Shown here in pieces: positions 61,601 to 64,000 of a DNA stretch of 64,000 nt. Origin of the DNA: Eremophila alpestris peregrina (taxonomy: Eukaryota; Chordata; Aves; Passeriformes; Alaudidae); NCBI GenBank assembly GCA_009792885.1, contig WMCF01000008.1, positions 17,594,952 to 17,658,951 on the forward strand, in the 5' to 3' direction. Position 1 is the stretch's first letter. The number at the start of each line of letters is the position of its first letter. The notes beneath the pieces were generated by a model, which searched no databases, had not been told where the DNA came from, and was given only the letters and a program-made list of their open reading frames with translations. Position numbers and translations under genes: made by a program.

Positions 61601-64000
61601 ATTAGTTACACAAACTTTAACTCTTGAAATAATAATCAGCTAATGATATGTGCTTCACTTGGGAGTCAAGCACTTAAAGTAAAAGCTGATGTCTGACAAA
61701 TTGAAAGTAATTTCACATTAAAGTAAATTAAATGAATCTCCCAGATGTTGCTATAAGAAGAGACTCGAGGAGGTGAAATGAAAGTCATAGCAGATGCATT
61801 CAGACACTTACCATAAAGCTCCTAAGAAGGAAGTATTTAAAAATGAAACCGTGGAAGAAAGGAGACAAAAGAGGCAGGAAGTTTACAATCCCACCGACAA
61901 TCTTCATCAGAGCATCTTGTGGCTCTGTGTCACTTCACAGAGAGTGCTCCACATTTGTGTATGGGAAACCCTAGGCAAACACTGGAGTGAAATCTGTCTT
62001 ATTCAAAGGGTCTTGGGTAGTCAGAACAGGCTGCCCCTCCCTTCTGAGTAAGGAGAAAGGAGATAAAAACCAAGGCCTATCTTTAATACTATTTTGTTTT
62101 CAGTACCTTGCTCTGGCAAATCTCAAAGTACATCTAGGATCTGGAAATCCCAGCTTCTACTTTAAAATAGGTTTTCCAGTACAGAGAAATATATATAATT
62201 GACTTGGGCAAATGTCAAAAGCTAGCAGCATCCTTGAATGAAAACCCTCTGGAATACCTTTCCTTCCCTTTCCTACCCAATTACTGCTACTCCACTTGAA
62301 TAACATCTTCTTCTACCATACCCCAAATAAAGGGCCCATAGGTCTAGGAGGACAAGGAGGAAAGGAATTTTTCAGATGGGGGGGTTGTATAACCAGATCC
62401 CAGGGCAGCCTATATGTTCACCTCTCTCCATTGTCAGCTGCAGAGCCCTGAGCCCTGGGTGCACAGACAGCACTGCCCACAGACCAACCATGAGTGCTCT
62501 TCCTCCCACTCAATCCTATTTTTCAAATTCTCTGTACATTTATGTCTCAGCAGTTTCCTCATCCAGCCCTTCCTCCAGATTCCTAGAGGTGCTTGGGTTA
62601 CTATTCCCTCCAAATGATGGCTATGTGAAAGAAAGAATACTCTCTCCATATTTGTCTCCAGCCTCCAGCATCCCACACAGATCAGGGTGTTATAATATGG
62701 GTTTGCAAGGCTTGTTCATATTGAAATAACTGGCTATGCTCACAATATTTCATTATTGTAATATTTTCCTTAGCTACCTCTTTTTTTCTTTTTTTGCATG
62801 TTCCACTAAATTATCATCCAATAAATTAGAAAAAATACTTTATTGAAAATGGTGATTATGTCAAATTTATCTTCTTATTAGAATTACAAATTTTCTACAA
62901 TTTATTTGGAAATCTGCTTTAAAGACCAACTGATGTCAACTTTTCATGCTAGACTAAGAAAAGCATCTCTTCCATTTTCATCTGGTGACCAAGGCAGCAT
63001 ATCAGAGGGGAAAAACCCAAAAATACTTGAGAAATGCAAGGGGGTCCAATTTCCAAGGAAAAAAACTCACCCAAAAGTACAAAAGTCTAAAACGGAATAC
63101 ACTCCAAGAAGAAGTTATAAAATCCCATACCAACACTAATCTTTGACAGTTATGTAAAAAGCTCTATATTTAGTGGGGCTGTTACTGCTGCAACACTGAC
63201 TTCAGATTCTTGGGACATAGTGATTTTGCTCTGTTAACATTTGAAAGATTGAGAACGTTCTAGATTTAGTAGCTACAAATGGAGCATTATAAAACAGATT
63301 GTAAATTTCAGATGTATATTTCAAAATGTTTTGATAGAAAAATTCAGACACTGCTCTATAAATACCTTTCCTGTTTCACATTATCTTTTTTTGAGTATAT
63401 CTAGTGGTACAGCAGTAAGAGCTAAACCACAATGCCAGAATATTGCACTAACCCCTCCCTTTACCTGCAAAATAAAATTAATTCTGACCAACTCCCTTAT
63501 TTTTAACTATATAAGGCAGTGAGAAGAAACTATTCCAGATGAAGCCTTCACCAACACCTCCAACTCCACAAATATCAGCAGTCCTGGCTGGTAGTGCAGG
63601 TTCCTCCTGTGAGACCAAACTCCTGGCCAATATTCATTTGTTTCACATTGCTCAAGCATAAATGGGAATTACTGGGGTTTGAAACAAACTGTATCATGCA
63701 GAAGTGGCTCACTTTAATGCTCCACAAAAGAATGGAGGGAAACAGCCAAAACCCTCCATTCTGCTACCCCTCTTTCTTTTTTTAAGACTTCTGGAACATG
63801 CCTCAGCCACATGACCCAGGATTTGTCCAAACTGAAATAACTGCTTTGATCCATTTAAGAAGAGAAACTAACCAAGTAACAGGTACACCAGCTTTTTCTC
63901 GGGGATTCTCTCTTAATGTGTTTTCTCAATGAAAGAAATCACATTGTTTCCAAATATTTCATTCTAGTACAGCAGTTCAGCAGAACCATATTCTCTAGGT

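Larger units (their letters stand above)
47726..64000. other. Non-coding stretch to the right edge, no gene seen
   Basis: No recognisable exon, CR1 or LTR. A locally GC-richer block at about 47990-48360 carries a 161-codon minus-strand frame without family resemblance. Small features are a 20-bp tandem duplication at 49121-49160, TA-rich sequence at 52001-52050, an (ATA)n tract at 52756-52775 and a 21-base sequence shared by 52281 and 58644. The segment may be PLXNB2 intron or intergenic. Confidence 0.55.

Noticed and set aside
1..64000. tRNA, rRNA, snRNA or CRISPR-like arrays
   Set aside because: No convincing tRNA B-box context, snRNA core or regularly spaced repeat array was seen on either strand by eye.

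Overview
The window looks like bird nuclear DNA: AT-rich, almost entirely non-coding, with avian CR1 LINE 3' ends and two ERVL-type solo LTRs of families common in neoavian genomes. Species is not determinable from sequence alone; a songbird or other neoavian is my inference. One protein-coding gene is recognisable, plexin-B2 (PLXNB2), on the minus strand at the extreme left. Only its first two coding exons lie here: residues 1-366 (3004-4101) and residues 367-427 (1125-1307). Together they encode the signal peptide and most of the sema domain. The rest of the gene lies left of base 1.

Layout. 1-1124 is PLXNB2 intron holding a plus-strand CR1 interrupted by a short inverted CR1 tail. 1125-4114 holds the two coding exons and a 1.7 kb intron. 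The start-codon exon opens only 13 nt before the ATG at a clear splice acceptor, so the transcript begins in one or more non-coding exons further right. Everything from 4115 to 64000 is therefore 5' intron and/or upstream intergenic DNA. I could not recognise any exon of another gene in it. This stretch contains a minus-oriented ~1.07 kb solo LTR (9470-10541), two minus-strand CR1 3' ends (15.8 and 22.7 kb), a polypurine microsatellite with a 231-base assembly gap (31.57-31.94 kb), a plus-oriented solo LTR (44.1-44.6 kb), and a modestly CpG-enriched block at 47.2-47.7 kb. That block has a minus-strand TATA-like box and a perfect hairpin, with a minus-strand G-quadruplex motif about 0.25 kb downstream in the gene's direction. 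It is the best, but unproven, candidate in the window for a PLXNB2 promoter or first exon.

No RNA gene, CRISPR array, operon-like arrangement or novel coding system was found. Most of the interest is in non-coding structure: nested and inverted repeats, promoter-capable LTRs, G-quadruplex motifs, short tandem duplications and a duplicated 21-mer. Most six-frame open reading frames here are chance frames; several longer ones lie inside repeats.
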